Below are positions 8,244 to 17,578 of a stretch of DNA of 38,412 bases, piece by piece. Made by a program: the position numbers and the translations under genes. The notes under the pieces are model-generated. The model made no database searches, was not told the origin of the DNA, and saw only the letters and a program-made list of their open reading frames with translations. Source of the stretch: Halorubrum sp. SD626R (GTDB lineage Archaea; Halobacteriota; Halobacteria; Halobacteriales; Haloferacaceae); contig NZ_CVRT01000073.1 in the NCBI RefSeq assembly GCF_001261915.1, positions 1 through 38,412 of the forward strand, written 5' to 3'. Each line of letters begins with the position of its first letter. The first letter of the stretch is position 1.

Positions 8244-8329
8244 CCGGGCGTCCGCTCCCTGCCGTCGCGCCGAGGGCGCCCGGCCCTCGCGCACGTCGAT
8301 TTATGTGTCATGCTACCGTGGGTAGATCC

Positions 8330-8758
8330 ATGAGCGACGACACCGAGGCGGTCGAGGCGGCGGACGGCGACGGAACGACGGCGGGGAGTCGCGGCGCGCC
8401 CTCGCGGCTCGGGCGCGTGTTGCTCGGGGTCGGCCTCGCGGCGCAGGCCTCCGAGGACTTCCGCGAGATGGACGAGACGATCGAGTACGCCGAGTCCGCG
8501 GGGGTGCCGGCGCCCGACCTCGCGGCCCCGTTCGCCTCCGGGATGATGCTCGTCTCTGGGATCGGGATCGCGCTCTGGCGGGCGCCGCGGGTCGCGACCG
8601 GCGCGGCCGTCGCCTTCCTGACGGTCGTGACCGCGACGATGCACGACTTCTGGAACGCCGATGAGGACGACAAGAGCGGCGAGCGGCTCGCGTTCTTCGG
8701 GAACCTCGCGATGCTCGGCGGCGCGCTTGTATTCCTGCGCGAGGCGTACAAGAACTGA
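8330..8758 (+). CDS. DoxX-like membrane protein
   Basis: 142 residues starting MSDDTEAVEAADG; the ATG at 8330 is preferred over one at 8303 because TTTATG lies about 25-30 bases before it. After a disordered acidic N-terminus comes RLGRVLLGVGLAAQASEDF, then hydrophobic segments around FASGMMLVSGIGIALW, GAAVAFLTVVTATM and FGNLAMLGGALVFL, the usual four-helix DoxX pattern with the conserved MHDFW stretch. DoxX proteins are small membrane proteins linked to redox and sulfur metabolism or of unknown role. It stands alone between the ABC operon and a dispersed repeat. Confidence 0.8.
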   Translation: MSDDTEAVEAADGDGTTAGSRGAPSRLGRVLLGVGLAAQASEDFREMDETIEYAESAGVPAPDLAAPFASGMMLVSGIGIALWRAPRVATGAAVAFLTVVTATMHDFWNADEDDKSGERLAFFGNLAMLGGALVFLREAYKN

Positions 8759-8835
8759 CAGAGGAGGCAGGGGACGGTTTCGAACTCCCCGGCAGCTCGG
8801 CTATACGTGACTGGTACTGGATCGACGCTGAACAC

Positions 8836-9150
8836 TTCCAAAGCCCCAGCCGCGAGGCGGGCGCACGCTCGCTGCGCGCCTCACTCGGTCGCTCACTTCG
8901 TTCGCTCCCTCGTTACGGTGTCGCCGGCGGCGGAGCCGCCGGCTGCTCGTGGCACGTAGCGCCACGCTGCTTCCGTCGCCTGCGCCCGCCTCGCGGCTGC
9001 CCGTTTGAGCCCGTCCGACCGCAACCGCACAGCGCCTCACGCCTCCCCAGCCTCGTCGCTCGGTCGGGGCTCCCGGCGGTCGCCCGCTCTCTCGCGACTC
9101 CCTCGCACGCGCTCCTTCGCGGCCGCCGGGGGCGGCCGTTCGGAGGCGCG
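8836..9150. repeat. Dispersed intergenic repeat, copy A, with a large foldback
   Basis: The roughly 400-base gap between the DoxX and CNNM genes holds no gene. It begins ccaaagccccagccgcgagg, a block also found at 18949-18971 (inverted) and, in shortened form, at 31318. A perfect 19-base inverted repeat, 8847-8865 and 8981-8999, encloses 115 bases. Inside are a 9-base-arm hairpin with a GGA loop (8923-8943) and a second hairpin (8948-8966). A later block, cctcacgcctccccagcc (from about 9035) and gactccctcgc (from about 9097), recurs in copy C at 31459 and 31510. It resembles a high-copy non-coding haloarchaeal element rather than a coding relic. Confidence 0.7.
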
Positions 9151-9164
9151 CGCCACCGCGTCTG

Positions 9165-10241
9165 TTACAGTTCGTCGGCGTCCAGCGGGTCCTCCAGCTG
9201 CCCCATCACCGCCTCCATGGCGTCGGTCGCGGTGAGCAACCCGACGACCTCGCCGTCCTCGACGACCAGGGCGAGCTCCTGTGATTCGGCTTGAAACCGG
9301 TCGTAGGCGTCGCTGACGCTCGCGTCCGCGGGGATCGTCATCGGCGGCGCCGCGACGTCCGCGAACGTCAGGTCGCCCTCCCGGAGCTCGTCGTAGCGGC
9401 TCACGATCGAGGGGGCGTACACGATCCCCTCGAAATCGGTCGGGTCGGCGCCGACGAGCGGGAAGCGGGTATGGGGCGTGTCGCGGATCCGGTCGAGGTT
9501 CGCCTCGACGGACGCTTCGGTCGTCAGCGAGACGACCTCGCCGGGAGGCGTCATCACGTCCGCGACCGTGACCCTGTCGACGTCGAGCGCGCTGAGCACC
9601 TCCTCCCGGCGCTCCTCGGGGAGCTCGACGTCCTCCATCATCGACCCGAGGCGGTTCCGGAGCTCCGCGCGCGTCTCCAACACCTCCTCTTCGGCCTCGG
9701 TCCACGAGCCGGTCATCTCGACGCCGAACAGTCCGAGCGTCGCCTTCGCGACCCAGTCGCCGACCTTGATCAGCGGCGAGATGAGCCACGCGAACCAGTA
9801 CAGGGGCCGGGCGCCGTACCGGGCGACCTGCTTCGAGCGCTCGACGCCGAGGTACGTCGGCGTCTGCTCGCCGTGGGTCAGGTGGACCATGTTGATGAGG
9901 AAGAAGCCCAGCAGCGAACCGGCGCCGGCGGACGCGAGCGCCGTGTTCTCGAACACCGGGGCGAACAGCGCGGCGAGGCCGGGCTCCGCGACGATACCGA
10001 GCGCGATGCTCGTCCCGGAGATCCACACCTGACAGGTCGTCAGGTAGAACTCCAGGTCGTCGGTCATCTCCCACGCCCGCCGCAGTCCGGGGGTGTCCAT
10101 CTCCGATTCGGGGTACTGACGCAGGCGCGTCAGCCCGAACTCGATCGCCACGAAGTACGCGTTGATCAGGATGAGGGCGACGCCCGCCGCAACGCGGAGG
10201 GCGATCTCGCTTGGGGGCATGGCGGTCGCGAGCGGGATCAT
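9165..10241 (-). CDS. CNNM/DUF21 membrane protein with CBS pair
   Basis: 358 residues from the ATG at 10241 (an ATG at 10220 is an equal alternative). The N-terminal half is a CNNM/DUF21 domain with helices around VALILINAYFVAIEFG, YLTTCQVWISGTSIALGIV and LLGFFLINMVHLTHGEQTP; the last carries the family-typical G-E-x-x-P turn. A CBS pair follows (about 215-345: VADVMTPPGEVVSL and later VVEDGEVVGLLTATD). The CorC/HlyC C-terminal domain of many relatives is absent; the protein ends just after the second CBS motif. The family moves or regulates Mg2+, Co2+ or Na+. It lies 89 bases downstream of hisS on the same strand and may be co-transcribed with it. Confidence 0.87.
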   Translation of the reverse strand: MIPLATAMPPSEIALRVAAGVALILINAYFVAIEFGLTRLRQYPESEMDTPGLRRAWEMTDDLEFYLTTCQVWISGTSIALGIVAEPGLAALFAPVFENTALASAGAGSLLGFFLINMVHLTHGEQTPTYLGVERSKQVARYGARPLYWFAWLISPLIKVGDWVAKATLGLFGVEMTGSWTEAEEEVLETRAELRNRLGSMMEDVELPEERREEVLSALDVDRVTVADVMTPPGEVVSLTTEASVEANLDRIRDTPHTRFPLVGADPTDFEGIVYAPSIVSRYDELREGDLTFADVAAPPMTIPADASVSDAYDRFQAESQELALVVEDGEVVGLLTATDAMEAVMGQLEDPLDADEL

Positions 10242-10330
10242 CGTCCCTACGGTCCCGACGCGCGACGCAAAAGCGTTCAGGGATCGCGCCGCCCCGCGTT
10301 CCCGAGCGTCGCGTCGCCCTGTCCGGTCGG

Positions 10331-11653
10331 CTACTCGAAGTCCTTGTACGTCGGCAGCCCCTCGTCGGGCGGGAACTCCTCGACCGGGACGGTCGTCTCG
10401 TCGCCGCTCGCCATGTCTTTCACCGTGTACTCGCCGTTCTCCAAGTCGCGCTCGCCGACGACCACGACCGTCTCCGCGTTGATCGAGTCGGCGTAGCCGA
10501 GCTGCGCCCCGAACGATCGGTCGGAGATGTCCCCCTCGACGACCACGTCGTCGCCGAGCGCCCGGAGGTCGCGGGCGAGCGCGGCGGCCTCGCTCCGCGT
10601 GTCGCCCACCGAGAGCACGTAGTAGTCGGTCGAGAGCTCCTCGTCGGGCCAGACGCCGGCGCGCTGACAGAGGAGCTTGAGCGTGGCGTGGCCGGGGGCG
10701 ACCCCGACCGCGGGGGTGGGCTGGCCGCCGAAGCTCTCGATGAGGTCGTCGTAGCGCCCGCCGCCGAAGACGGAGCGGGACACCTCGCCGGTGGAGTCGA
10801 AGCACTCGAAGACGACGCCGGTGTAGTAGTCGAGCCCGCGGGCGGTCGTCAGCGACACCTCGCAGAACTCGCCCGCACCGAAGTCGTCGGCCGCGGCGGG
10901 CACGTTCCGGAGGTTCTCGACGGCGGCCTCGACGTCCTCGCCGCCGGCCTCGGCGACCGCGTCGAGGTCGTCTGGAGCGTCGACGCCCGCGATGAGGTCG
11001 TCGAACTCGCGGGCGGTCGCGCGGTCGAGCCCGGCGTCCGAGAGGAGCCCGAGGTACTCGCCGTCGTCGACCTTCGCGCGCTTGTCGACCGCGCGGATCG
11101 CCGCTTTCGCGTCGACCGCGTCGGGGTCATCGGCGAGCGCCCGGACGAGCCCGCCGAGGACGTCGCGGTGCGAGACGCGGAACTCGAAGTCGTCGCCGGT
11201 GAGCCCGAGGTCGGTGAGCGCGTCGGCGGCGACCGCCAGCACCTCGGCGTCGGCCTCGGGCGCCGAGGAGCCGAACACGTCGATGTTCGTCTGATAGAAC
11301 TCGCGGAAGCGACCCTGCTGGACCTGCTCGTAGCGCCAGAACGGCCGGGTGGAGACCCACTTGATCGGCTTCGACAGCTCCTGGCCCTTCGCGACGACCA
11401 TCCGGGCGACGGTCGGGGTGAGTTCGGGCGTCATGGAGACGCCGCGGCCGCCCTTGTCGTCGAAGGCGTACAGCTCCTCGACGATCTCCTCGCCGGACTT
11501 GTCGACGTACATCTCCGTCCGCTCCAGGGCGGGGGTGGCGATCTCGCGGAAGCCGTACCGGCTCGCGGCGTCCTCGATCGCGTCGGTCACCTCCCGGCGG
11601 GCGGACTGCTCGCCGGGGTAGAAGTCGCGGAATCCCTTGAGACCGTCGTACAT
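10331..11653 (-). CDS. hisS: Histidyl-tRNA synthetase
   Basis: 440 residues, a normal archaeal length. Class II features are in order: N-terminal GFRDFYPGEQ, motif 1 region around GFREIATPALERTEMY, motif 2 RPFWRYEQVQQGRFREFYQ, the His-specific motif ARGLDYYTGVVFE, and motif 3 in FGGGRYDDL followed by PAVGVAPGH. The C-terminal anticodon-binding domain is visible as DYYVLSVGD... and VVVEGDISDRSFGAQLGYA. It charges tRNA-His with histidine in the cytoplasm. The ATG at 11653 starts MYDGLKGFRDF, as expected for the family. Its upstream neighbour on the same strand is the NOG1-like GTPase, 62 bases away. Confidence 0.97.
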   Translation of the reverse strand: MYDGLKGFRDFYPGEQSARREVTDAIEDAASRYGFREIATPALERTEMYVDKSGEEIVEELYAFDDKGGRGVSMTPELTPTVARMVVAKGQELSKPIKWVSTRPFWRYEQVQQGRFREFYQTNIDVFGSSAPEADAEVLAVAADALTDLGLTGDDFEFRVSHRDVLGGLVRALADDPDAVDAKAAIRAVDKRAKVDDGEYLGLLSDAGLDRATAREFDDLIAGVDAPDDLDAVAEAGGEDVEAAVENLRNVPAAADDFGAGEFCEVSLTTARGLDYYTGVVFECFDSTGEVSRSVFGGGRYDDLIESFGGQPTPAVGVAPGHATLKLLCQRAGVWPDEELSTDYYVLSVGDTRSEAAALARDLRALGDDVVVEGDISDRSFGAQLGYADSINAETVVVVGERDLENGEYTVKDMASGDETTVPVEEFPPDEGLPTYKDFE

Positions 11654-11715
11654 GGGCGTCGGTTCGGCGACCGCCCGCTTGAAACCATCCTTTCCGGGGC
11701 GCGACGACCGATCGG

Positions 11716-12702
11716 CTACTCGTTACCGTCGCGCGTCGGGAGGTCGGGCTCGAACGCGGCCGCCTCGACGGCCATGTCGAGGACCGCTTCGACGTTCTCG
11801 TCCTCGGTGACGCTCATCGTCGCGTCGACGGACTCCGCCTGAACGGCCTCGAAGCGGTCGTGTTTGTTCGCCACGGTGAGGAACGGGACCGCGTCGCCGA
11901 ACAGTTCGCGGACCTCCTCGCGCAGCTCCAGCTGGACGTCGAGCGGGTAGCCGCAGTCCCCGGAGGGGTCGAGCACGAAGACGACGACGTCCGCGAGGTG
12001 TTCGAGGGCGCTGACCGCCTGCCGCTCGATGTCGTTGCGCTCGTCCTCCGGGCGGTCGAGCAGCCCGGGGGTGTCGACGATCTGGTACCGAACGTGGTCC
12101 CGCTCGAAGTGGCCGATCTGGACGCCGCGGGTCGTGAACGGGTACTCCGCGATCTCGTTCGAGGCGCGGGTGACGCGGTTGACGAACGACGACTTCCCGA
12201 CGTTCGGGTAGCCGGCGATCACGATGGCGGGCTCGTCGGGGCGGATATCTGGCAAGACCTTCAGCTGGTCCCGCGAGTCGCCGATGTACCGCAGGTCGTC
12301 CTCGATCTGGTCCATCACGTCGGCCATGCGCGCGAACGCCTGCTTCCGGTGTTTCCGCGCAGTGTCGACGTCCGAGTTGCGGACCTTCGTCGTGTACTCG
12401 TCGCGGAGGTCCTCGATCTGCCGGCTGGCCCACATCACCTGCGAGAGCGCCTGCCGGAGGCGGTCGACGTCGACGATGGCGTCGGCGAGCTCGTAGTAGA
12501 ACGGGTCGACGTCGAAGCCGAAGTCCGGCCACGAGACGACGACGTTCTCCAAGTTGTCCGAGAGCACGTTGCCCGCGGTCCGCAGCATCGACTCCTGCGC
12601 CTCGTGGCCGCGCTTCGCGCGTCCCGCACGGGCCGCCCGCGAGAACGCCTTGTCGACGAGCTCCTCCGAGCGGGGGGTCGTCGGGAGGCCCTCGAATATC
12701 AT
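11716..12702 (-). CDS. NOG1-like GTPase
   Basis: 328 residues from the ATG at 12702 (MIFEGLPTTP), the usual archaeal start; upstream in-frame codons extend into the promoter. An N-terminal helical domain (about 1-160) is followed by a G domain: G1 GYPNVGKSS, G2 region YPFTTRGVQIG, G3 DTPGLLDRP with the ERNDIERQA that is characteristic of NOG1, and G4 ANKHD in VANKHDRF. In archaea and eukaryotes NOG1 proteins act in large ribosomal subunit assembly, and its position before hisS fits a translation-related unit. The C-terminal extension of eukaryotic NOG1 is missing, as expected for archaea. Confidence 0.93.
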   Translation of the reverse strand: MIFEGLPTTPRSEELVDKAFSRAARAGRAKRGHEAQESMLRTAGNVLSDNLENVVVSWPDFGFDVDPFYYELADAIVDVDRLRQALSQVMWASRQIEDLRDEYTTKVRNSDVDTARKHRKQAFARMADVMDQIEDDLRYIGDSRDQLKVLPDIRPDEPAIVIAGYPNVGKSSFVNRVTRASNEIAEYPFTTRGVQIGHFERDHVRYQIVDTPGLLDRPEDERNDIERQAVSALEHLADVVVFVLDPSGDCGYPLDVQLELREEVRELFGDAVPFLTVANKHDRFEAVQAESVDATMSVTEDENVEAVLDMAVEAAAFEPDLPTRDGNE

Positions 12703-12727
12703 GTTGACGGTCCTAGCCCACCGACGC

Positions 12728-12735
12728 GTATAAGA
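12728..12735 (-). promoter_or_regulatory. TATA box of the NOG1-like gene
   Basis: On the minus strand the region reads gtcttatacg, about 26-33 bases before the ATG at 12702, giving a leaderless transcript. The box is also bracketed by a gacggtc/gaccgtc inverted pair (12706-12712 and 12734-12740). Confidence 0.6.
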
Positions 12736-12872
12736 CCGTCCGTTCGGGGATCCGCGCGACACGGCGGCGCACGGTCGCTCCCGGAGGGACGCGGGCGACG
12801 CCGACGACCGCTCGCCGGCGAACCGCTCCCGACGCCGATGAACGATCGTTATCTTTCTCGCGCATATTTCGA

Positions 12873-12885
12873 GCTATATTTATGC
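12873..12885 (+). promoter_or_regulatory. TATA box of the NhaC antiporter gene
   Basis: gctatatttatgc lies about 22-34 bases before the ATG at 12907, so the transcript should be leaderless. The surrounding 12840-12900 stretch is clearly AT-rich compared with its neighbours. Confidence 0.6.
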
Positions 12886-12906
12886 TTCAAAAGAATACGA
12901 GCGCCC

Positions 12907-14373
12907 ATGGCACGCTCGTTCACGCCCACGACGTACGAGGACCTCGACCCGGACCGCCGCCCGAGCCTGGCGGCGGCGCTAGTCCCGGTCCTCGCGGTCG
13001 TGGCGTTCCTCGGCATCGGCTCGGCCGTCCTCGGCCTCGACCCGCACGCGCCGCTCCTCTGGAGTATCGCCTTCGTCGGCGCCTTCGGCCTCTGGCTCGG
13101 CTACGACTGGGACGACCTGTTCGACGGCATCGCCAACGGTCTCGTGATGGGGCTCCAGGCGCTGCTCATCATCTTCACCATCTACGGACTCATCGCGACG
13201 TGGGTGAGCGCCGGGACGATCCCGGGGCTCATGTACTTCGGGCTGGAGACGCTCACGCCCGCGACGTTCCTCCCGGCCGCCGCGGTCGTCGCCGCGGTCG
13301 TCGCCTTCGCGATCGGCTCCTCGTGGACCACCGTCGGGACCCTCGGCGTCGCCTTCGTCGGCATCGGCGCGGGGCTCGGCGTCCCGGATCCGATGACGGT
13401 CGGGGCCGTGCTCTCGGGCGCGTACGCCGGCGACAAGCAGTCGCCGCTCTCGGACACGACGAACCTCGCCGCCGGGGTGGCGAACACCGACCTGTACGCG
13501 CACATCCGCCGGATGCGGACCGGCACCCTCCTCGCGTTCGGGCTCGCGGTGCTCGGCTTCCTCGCGCTCGGACTCCGCGCCAGCGGCTCGATTCCCGCCG
13601 GCCGGATCGCCGAGATCCAGGGCGCGCTTGCCGGAACGTACGCGATCACGCTGCTCGCCTTTATCCCGCTCGCCGTCACCTTCGGGCTGGCGCTGCGCGG
13701 CCACGCCCCGCTCCCGACGCTCGTCGCCGGCGTCTTCGCCGGCGTGCTCACGACGGTCCTCGTGCAGGGCGCCGGCTTCGTCGCCGCGTGGGACACGTTC
13801 ATGTACGGGACCGCGCCCGACTCCGGCTCCGACCTGGTGAACGAGCTGCTCGCGACCGGTGGCCTCACCGGCTCCGCGTGGACGATCACGGTCGTCGTCG
13901 CGGCGCTCTCGCTCGGCGGGATCCTGGAGCGCACCGGCGTGCTGGCCGTGATCGCGCACGCGTTCACCTCCTCGGTGAAGAGGCCGGGCGCGCTCGTCGC
14001 CGGCACCGGCGTCTCGGCGATCGCCATCAACGCGCTCACCGCCCAGCAGTACATGAGCATCGTCCTGCCGAGCGTCACGCTCCGGAACACCTACGAGGAG
14101 TTCGGGATGGACACCGACCAGCTCTCCCGGGCCGTCGAGGCCGCCGGGACGCCGACCGGCGCGCTGTTCCCGTGGCACGCGGGCGCCGTCTACATGGCGG
14201 GCGTCACCGGCGTGCCGACGCTGGAGTACGCGCCCTACTACCTGTTCGCGTTCCTCTCGCCGCTCGTGTTGTTCGCCATGGCCGCGACCGGCTACGACCT
14301 GCACGCGACGCCGACCGACGCGGGCGCCGGCGCAGCCGACGCCGCGGCGACGGCGCCCCCGAACGACGACTGA
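12907..14373 (+). CDS. nhaC: NhaC-family Na+/H+ antiporter
   Basis: 488 residues with about 11-12 hydrophobic segments. Family signatures: AFAIGSSWTTVGTLGVAF, then VGAVLSGAYAGDKQSPLSDTT split over two helices (the DKQSPLSDTTNLA motif is typical of NhaC), and NALTAQQYMSIVLPSV near the C-terminus. It exchanges Na+ (or a related cation) for protons across the cell membrane, a core task for a cell with a salt-in strategy in saline surroundings. Some NhaC relatives exchange malate/lactate or amino acids, which cannot be excluded. The start MARSFTPTTYEDLDPDRRPS follows a good TATA box. Transcription diverges from the NOG1-like gene. Confidence 0.92.
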   Translation: MARSFTPTTYEDLDPDRRPSLAAALVPVLAVVAFLGIGSAVLGLDPHAPLLWSIAFVGAFGLWLGYDWDDLFDGIANGLVMGLQALLIIFTIYGLIATWVSAGTIPGLMYFGLETLTPATFLPAAAVVAAVVAFAIGSSWTTVGTLGVAFVGIGAGLGVPDPMTVGAVLSGAYAGDKQSPLSDTTNLAAGVANTDLYAHIRRMRTGTLLAFGLAVLGFLALGLRASGSIPAGRIAEIQGALAGTYAITLLAFIPLAVTFGLALRGHAPLPTLVAGVFAGVLTTVLVQGAGFVAAWDTFMYGTAPDSGSDLVNELLATGGLTGSAWTITVVVAALSLGGILERTGVLAVIAHAFTSSVKRPGALVAGTGVSAIAINALTAQQYMSIVLPSVTLRNTYEEFGMDTDQLSRAVEAAGTPTGALFPWHAGAVYMAGVTGVPTLEYAPYYLFAFLSPLVLFAMAATGYDLHATPTDAGAGAADAAATAPPNDD

Positions 14374-14465
14374 GCGCGGTCGCCCTCGCTCTCCCCTCCG
14401 CTTCCTCGGTCCGCGCCCCCCGCGGTCCGGTAGGTTTACAGCCGTCGACGCCCCGCCGATCGCAC

Positions 14466-14999
14466 ATGAGCCTGGAGGTCGCCGTCGCCGTCCCGTTCAA
14501 ACACCGCGCGAAGGAGCGGCTGGGCGAGGGCGAGTTCGTCGTCGCGCTGTCGCTCGACCGCGACTGGTTCTCACCTGACCAGGCGAAGCGGCTGGTCGAC
14601 GTCGCCGTCGGCCGCGGGCTGGTGGCCGAGGAGGACGGCGACCTCGTCGCGCGGTTCGACCCCGACGAGGTGCTCGTTCCCGAGGGGTTCACGCCCGACG
14701 AGTCGATCCTCCGCGAGCAGTCGACGTTCGAGACCGCCCTCGACGCCATCGTCGCGGCCGGCGTCGAGAAGCAGCGCGCCGTCGCCGCGATCAACGAGCG
14801 GCAGCGCGCGCTCGCCGTCACCATCGAGGCGGCCGCGGTCCTCGTCGCGAAGGAGCACGGCGCCGCCGTCGATCACCTCGCGGCCGACGTGCGCGAGGAG
14901 CTCGCGGCGGCCGCCGACGGTGGAACGGCGGGCGACGCCGGCGGCGCGGGAGAGTCGGGCGACGCCAGCGACGCGACCGACGCCGCGGGTGACACCTGA
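14466..14999 (+). CDS. DUF2240 family protein
   Basis: 177 residues starting MSLEVAVAVPFKHRAKERLG, continuing GEFVVALSLDRDWFSPDQAK and RLVDVAVGRGLVAEEDGDL, which matches the archaeal DUF2240 family as I know it. The core looks like a small winged-helix or helical domain (about residues 10-75). Residues 75-145 form a second helical part, and the last 35 are Ala/Gly/Asp-rich and probably disordered. It has no membrane segments. The function is unknown. Its stop codon overlaps the start of the following gene (TGATG), so the two are translationally coupled and probably act together. Confidence 0.8.
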   Translation: MSLEVAVAVPFKHRAKERLGEGEFVVALSLDRDWFSPDQAKRLVDVAVGRGLVAEEDGDLVARFDPDEVLVPEGFTPDESILREQSTFETALDAIVAAGVEKQRAVAAINERQRALAVTIEAAAVLVAKEHGAAVDHLAADVREELAAAADGGTAGDAGGAGESGDASDATDAAGDT

Positions 15000-15454
15000 T
15001 GGTCGAAGACCGACTGACCGACGGCGTCCGGATCGGCCAGCTGCTCGCCTCCGAGGTCTCCGGGAACGAGGGGGGGCTGCGCGATCTCGCGCTCGCCGAC
15101 GCCGATCCCGACGCGGAGCCGACGCCGGACGGCGCGCTCGCGTACCGGATCGTTCGCGGGGACGAGGGCGGCGAGGGGACGGGTGCCGAGGGAGCGAGTG
15201 CGGGCGCCGAAGCCGCCGACCCCGTCCTCGTCGCCGAGGTCTACGTCCACCCCGACCGCGCCCGGATCGAGTTCGTCGACGACGGGGACGGCGACGCGGA
15301 TCTCCCGAGAGTCGCCGCCGCCGCGGCCGACGAGGCGGGGCTCCGCGTCAGGCCGAAGGCGGTCCGACCGCCGCGGACGCTGGTCTTCGTCGAGGACGGC
15401 GCGGAAGTGAAGCGCGCGCTGCCGGTGCTCGAAGCCGTCGTCGACGCGATGTAG
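14999..15454 (+). CDS. Conserved-looking haloarchaeal protein of unknown function
   Basis: 151 residues, start overlapping the DUF2240 stop by one base. I do not recognise a family. The N-terminal part, DRLTDGVRIGQLLASEVSGNE, and the C-terminal part with RVRPKAVRPPRTLVFVEDG and KRALPVLEAVVDAM look structured. The middle (about 50-75) is a Gly/Glu/Ala-rich linker, followed by a beta-rich LVAEVYVHPDRARIEFVDD segment. No signal, membrane segment or metal motif is visible. The coupled arrangement suggests a partner role for the DUF2240 protein. It ends 33 bases before the convergent chemotaxis transducer gene. Confidence 0.65.
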   Translation: MVEDRLTDGVRIGQLLASEVSGNEGGLRDLALADADPDAEPTPDGALAYRIVRGDEGGEGTGAEGASAGAEAADPVLVAEVYVHPDRARIEFVDDGDGDADLPRVAAAAADEAGLRVRPKAVRPPRTLVFVEDGAEVKRALPVLEAVVDAM

Positions 15455-15487
15455 AACGGATAGCCGCGAACCGCCGCGGTCGACGCC

Positions 15488-17404
15488 TCAGTCCGACTGC
15501 CCGCCGTCGCCCATCGCGACGTTACGCGCGCCCGGCGCCGACGGGTCGTCCGGCGACTCCTCGCCGACTTCGAACTTGCGGAGCAGCGCCCGGAGGCGCT
15601 CGGCCTGGTCGGCGAGCGAGCCGGCCTCGTCGGTCGCCTGCGACATCGCGGCGAGCTGTTCGTCTGCCGCCTCGCTGACCTCGTCGGCCTCGTCGGCGGT
15701 CGACTTGCTGATCCCCGCCACCTCCTCGACCATCGACACCGTCTCCTCCGTGCTCGCGGCCTGGTCGTCGGTCGCCTTGCTGATCTCGCGGATCCCGTCG
15801 TCGGTCTCCCCGGCGTTGTCGGCCACCTCGGCGAACGCGTCGGCGGCGTCCCTGACGGCCTCGGCGCCTTCCTCCATGTGCTCCTCGGCGGTCCGGACCT
15901 CCTCGACGGTCGCCTGCGTCTGCGCCTGCGTGCCGGCGATGAGCTCCTCGATCTCCTGGGCCGCCTCCTGGGTCTCCTCGGCCAGCTGTTTCACCTCGTC
16001 GGCGACGACCGCGAACCCGTCGCTCCCGCCGCCACCGCCGCCCGCCCGCGCGGCCTCAATATTGGCGTTCAACGCGAGCAGGTTCGTCTGCTCGGCGATG
16101 TCGCCGATGAGGTCGACGATCTCGCCGATGTCCTCCATCCGCTCGTCGAGGACCCTGACCTTCTCCGCCGTCTCGCCGATCGAGTCGCGGGACTCCTGTA
16201 CGCTCTCTATCGCCTCGCCCGCGGTGTCCTGTCCCTCGTCGGCGATCGACGCCGTCTCCTGGGCCGCGTCCGCGACGGTCTCCGTCGAGGAGGCGACCTC
16301 CTCGATCGTCGCCGAGAGGTTGTTCATCTCGCCGGAGACCTGTTCGAGCATCTCGCGCTGGTCGTCCGCGCCCTCGGCGATCTCCTCGATAGACCGGCTC
16401 ACGTCCTCGCTGCGCGCCTCCGCGGTGTCGACGCCCTCGACCGTCTTCTCGCTGGCCGCGGACACCTCGCCCGCGAACGACTGGACATCCCGCATCGTCG
16501 CCTCGATGTCGTCCATCATCTCGTTGAACGCGGCGCCGATCTGCGCCATCGCCTCGCTCTCGCTGTCGGCGTCGAGCCGGACCGTGAGGTCGCCGTCGGC
16601 CGCGCGGTCCATCGTCGCGCTGTAGTCGTCGGCCTTCGTCTCTAAGTGCTGGTTCAGCCACTCGACCTCCTCGCGGCGCTTCTCGACCTCGGCCTTCGCC
16701 TCCTCGACGTCTTGGATCTCCGCCTTCTGCTCGGCGACGAGGTCGAGCTGGCGCTGCGCCTCCTCCCGCGACTTCTCGATCGAGTACCAGTTGGCGATCA
16801 GCGCGCCCACGAGCCCCAGGACGAAGAACGCGTGAATGCCGCCCCAGACGATAGGGTTCTCGATCGCCGCCGCGTGGTTGTAGACGAGGCTCGCGTCGAT
16901 CAGGCTGAACGCGCCGTGGCCGACCGCGACGTACCCGACGCCGACCGCGAACGGGAGCCAGTCCTCGTACAGCGCGAGCACCGCGACGAACACGAAGAAG
17001 CTGAAGTGCGCCTCGATGTAGCCGCCCGACAGCTTCACCAGCGCCATCGAGACGGTCATGAGGCTGAACGCCGTGAGCACCGTCCGCTGGCGGCGGCCGA
17101 GCCGCGACCAGTTCGCCAGCGCCGCCGTGCCGAGGATGAGGGCGGTGAACCCGCCGAGCATCCACATCGGCGCCGCGGGGATCCGCGCGCCGGTGAACGA
17201 CTCGGTCCCCTCGTACAGCCCGAGCGCGATCAGAAACGGCACCTGCGCCACGATCAAGAGGAGGATGTTCCGGTGACGGCCGCTCCACATCTCCTCCGGC
17301 ATCGACGTGCCGTCCGGGATGTACCGGACGACCTCGCGCAGCTTCCCCCCGATCCCCTCCGGTCGGCCGGTCGTCGTCTCCGACGTGAGCCCTGACTCTG
17401 CCAT
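15488..17404 (-). CDS. Methyl-accepting chemotaxis transducer with multi-pass membrane domain
   Basis: 638 residues from the ATG at 17404. The N-terminal 215 residues hold about six hydrophobic segments (for example [19 protein letters not shown] and [13 protein letters not shown]), rather than the usual two helices around an extracellular sensor. A coiled coil (about 220-265), a HAMP-like stretch with [20 protein letters not shown] and a full signalling helix bundle follow. The kinase-contact tip reads [17 protein letters not shown]. Just after it is a GGGGGGSDG run in a place normally occupied by a short helix-compatible segment. It should relay membrane or redox signals to CheA. No che genes are adjacent, as is common for haloarchaeal transducers. 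The stimulus is unknown. Confidence 0.92.
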   Translation of the reverse strand: MAESGLTSETTTGRPEGIGGKLREVVRYIPDGTSMPEEMWSGRHRNILLLIVAQVPFLIALGLYEGTESFTGARIPAAPMWMLGGFTALILGTAALANWSRLGRRQRTVLTAFSLMTVSMALVKLSGGYIEAHFSFFVFVAVLALYEDWLPFAVGVGYVAVGHGAFSLIDASLVYNHAAAIENPIVWGGIHAFFVLGLVGALIANWYSIEKSREEAQRQLDLVAEQKAEIQDVEEAKAEVEKRREEVEWLNQHLETKADDYSATMDRAADGDLTVRLDADSESEAMAQIGAAFNEMMDDIEATMRDVQSFAGEVSAASEKTVEGVDTAEARSEDVSRSIEEIAEGADDQREMLEQVSGEMNNLSATIEEVASSTETVADAAQETASIADEGQDTAGEAIESVQESRDSIGETAEKVRVLDERMEDIGEIVDLIGDIAEQTNLLALNANIEAARAGGGGGGSDGFAVVADEVKQLAEETQEAAQEIEELIAGTQAQTQATVEEVRTAEEHMEEGAEAVRDAADAFAEVADNAGETDDGIREISKATDDQAASTEETVSMVEEVAGISKSTADEADEVSEAADEQLAAMSQATDEAGSLADQAERLRALLRKFEVGEESPDDPSAPGARNVAMGDGGQSD

Positions 17405-17578
17405 GGGCCCACATCCACCGATTCCGGCAAAGAAGGTTCTCCCCCGAATATCTCGTCTGATACTTGTAGAGCCGTTCTCTCGCCGATAGACGGCGGAACC
17501 GCGGTCGGCGGATCCGACCGTCTCGCCCCGGTCTTTTGAGTCCGCTCCGCCGACGCCGCGCCGCCTCGGGCGGAACGG

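Noticed and set aside
8836..9150. CRISPR-like array
   Set aside because: The repeats are nested inverted arms, not evenly spaced direct repeats, and no spacers or cas genes are seen.
10211..11842. Long plus-strand open frame opposite hisS
   Set aside because: The opposite strand encodes a complete histidyl-tRNA synthetase; the frame is a composition shadow without recognisable domains.
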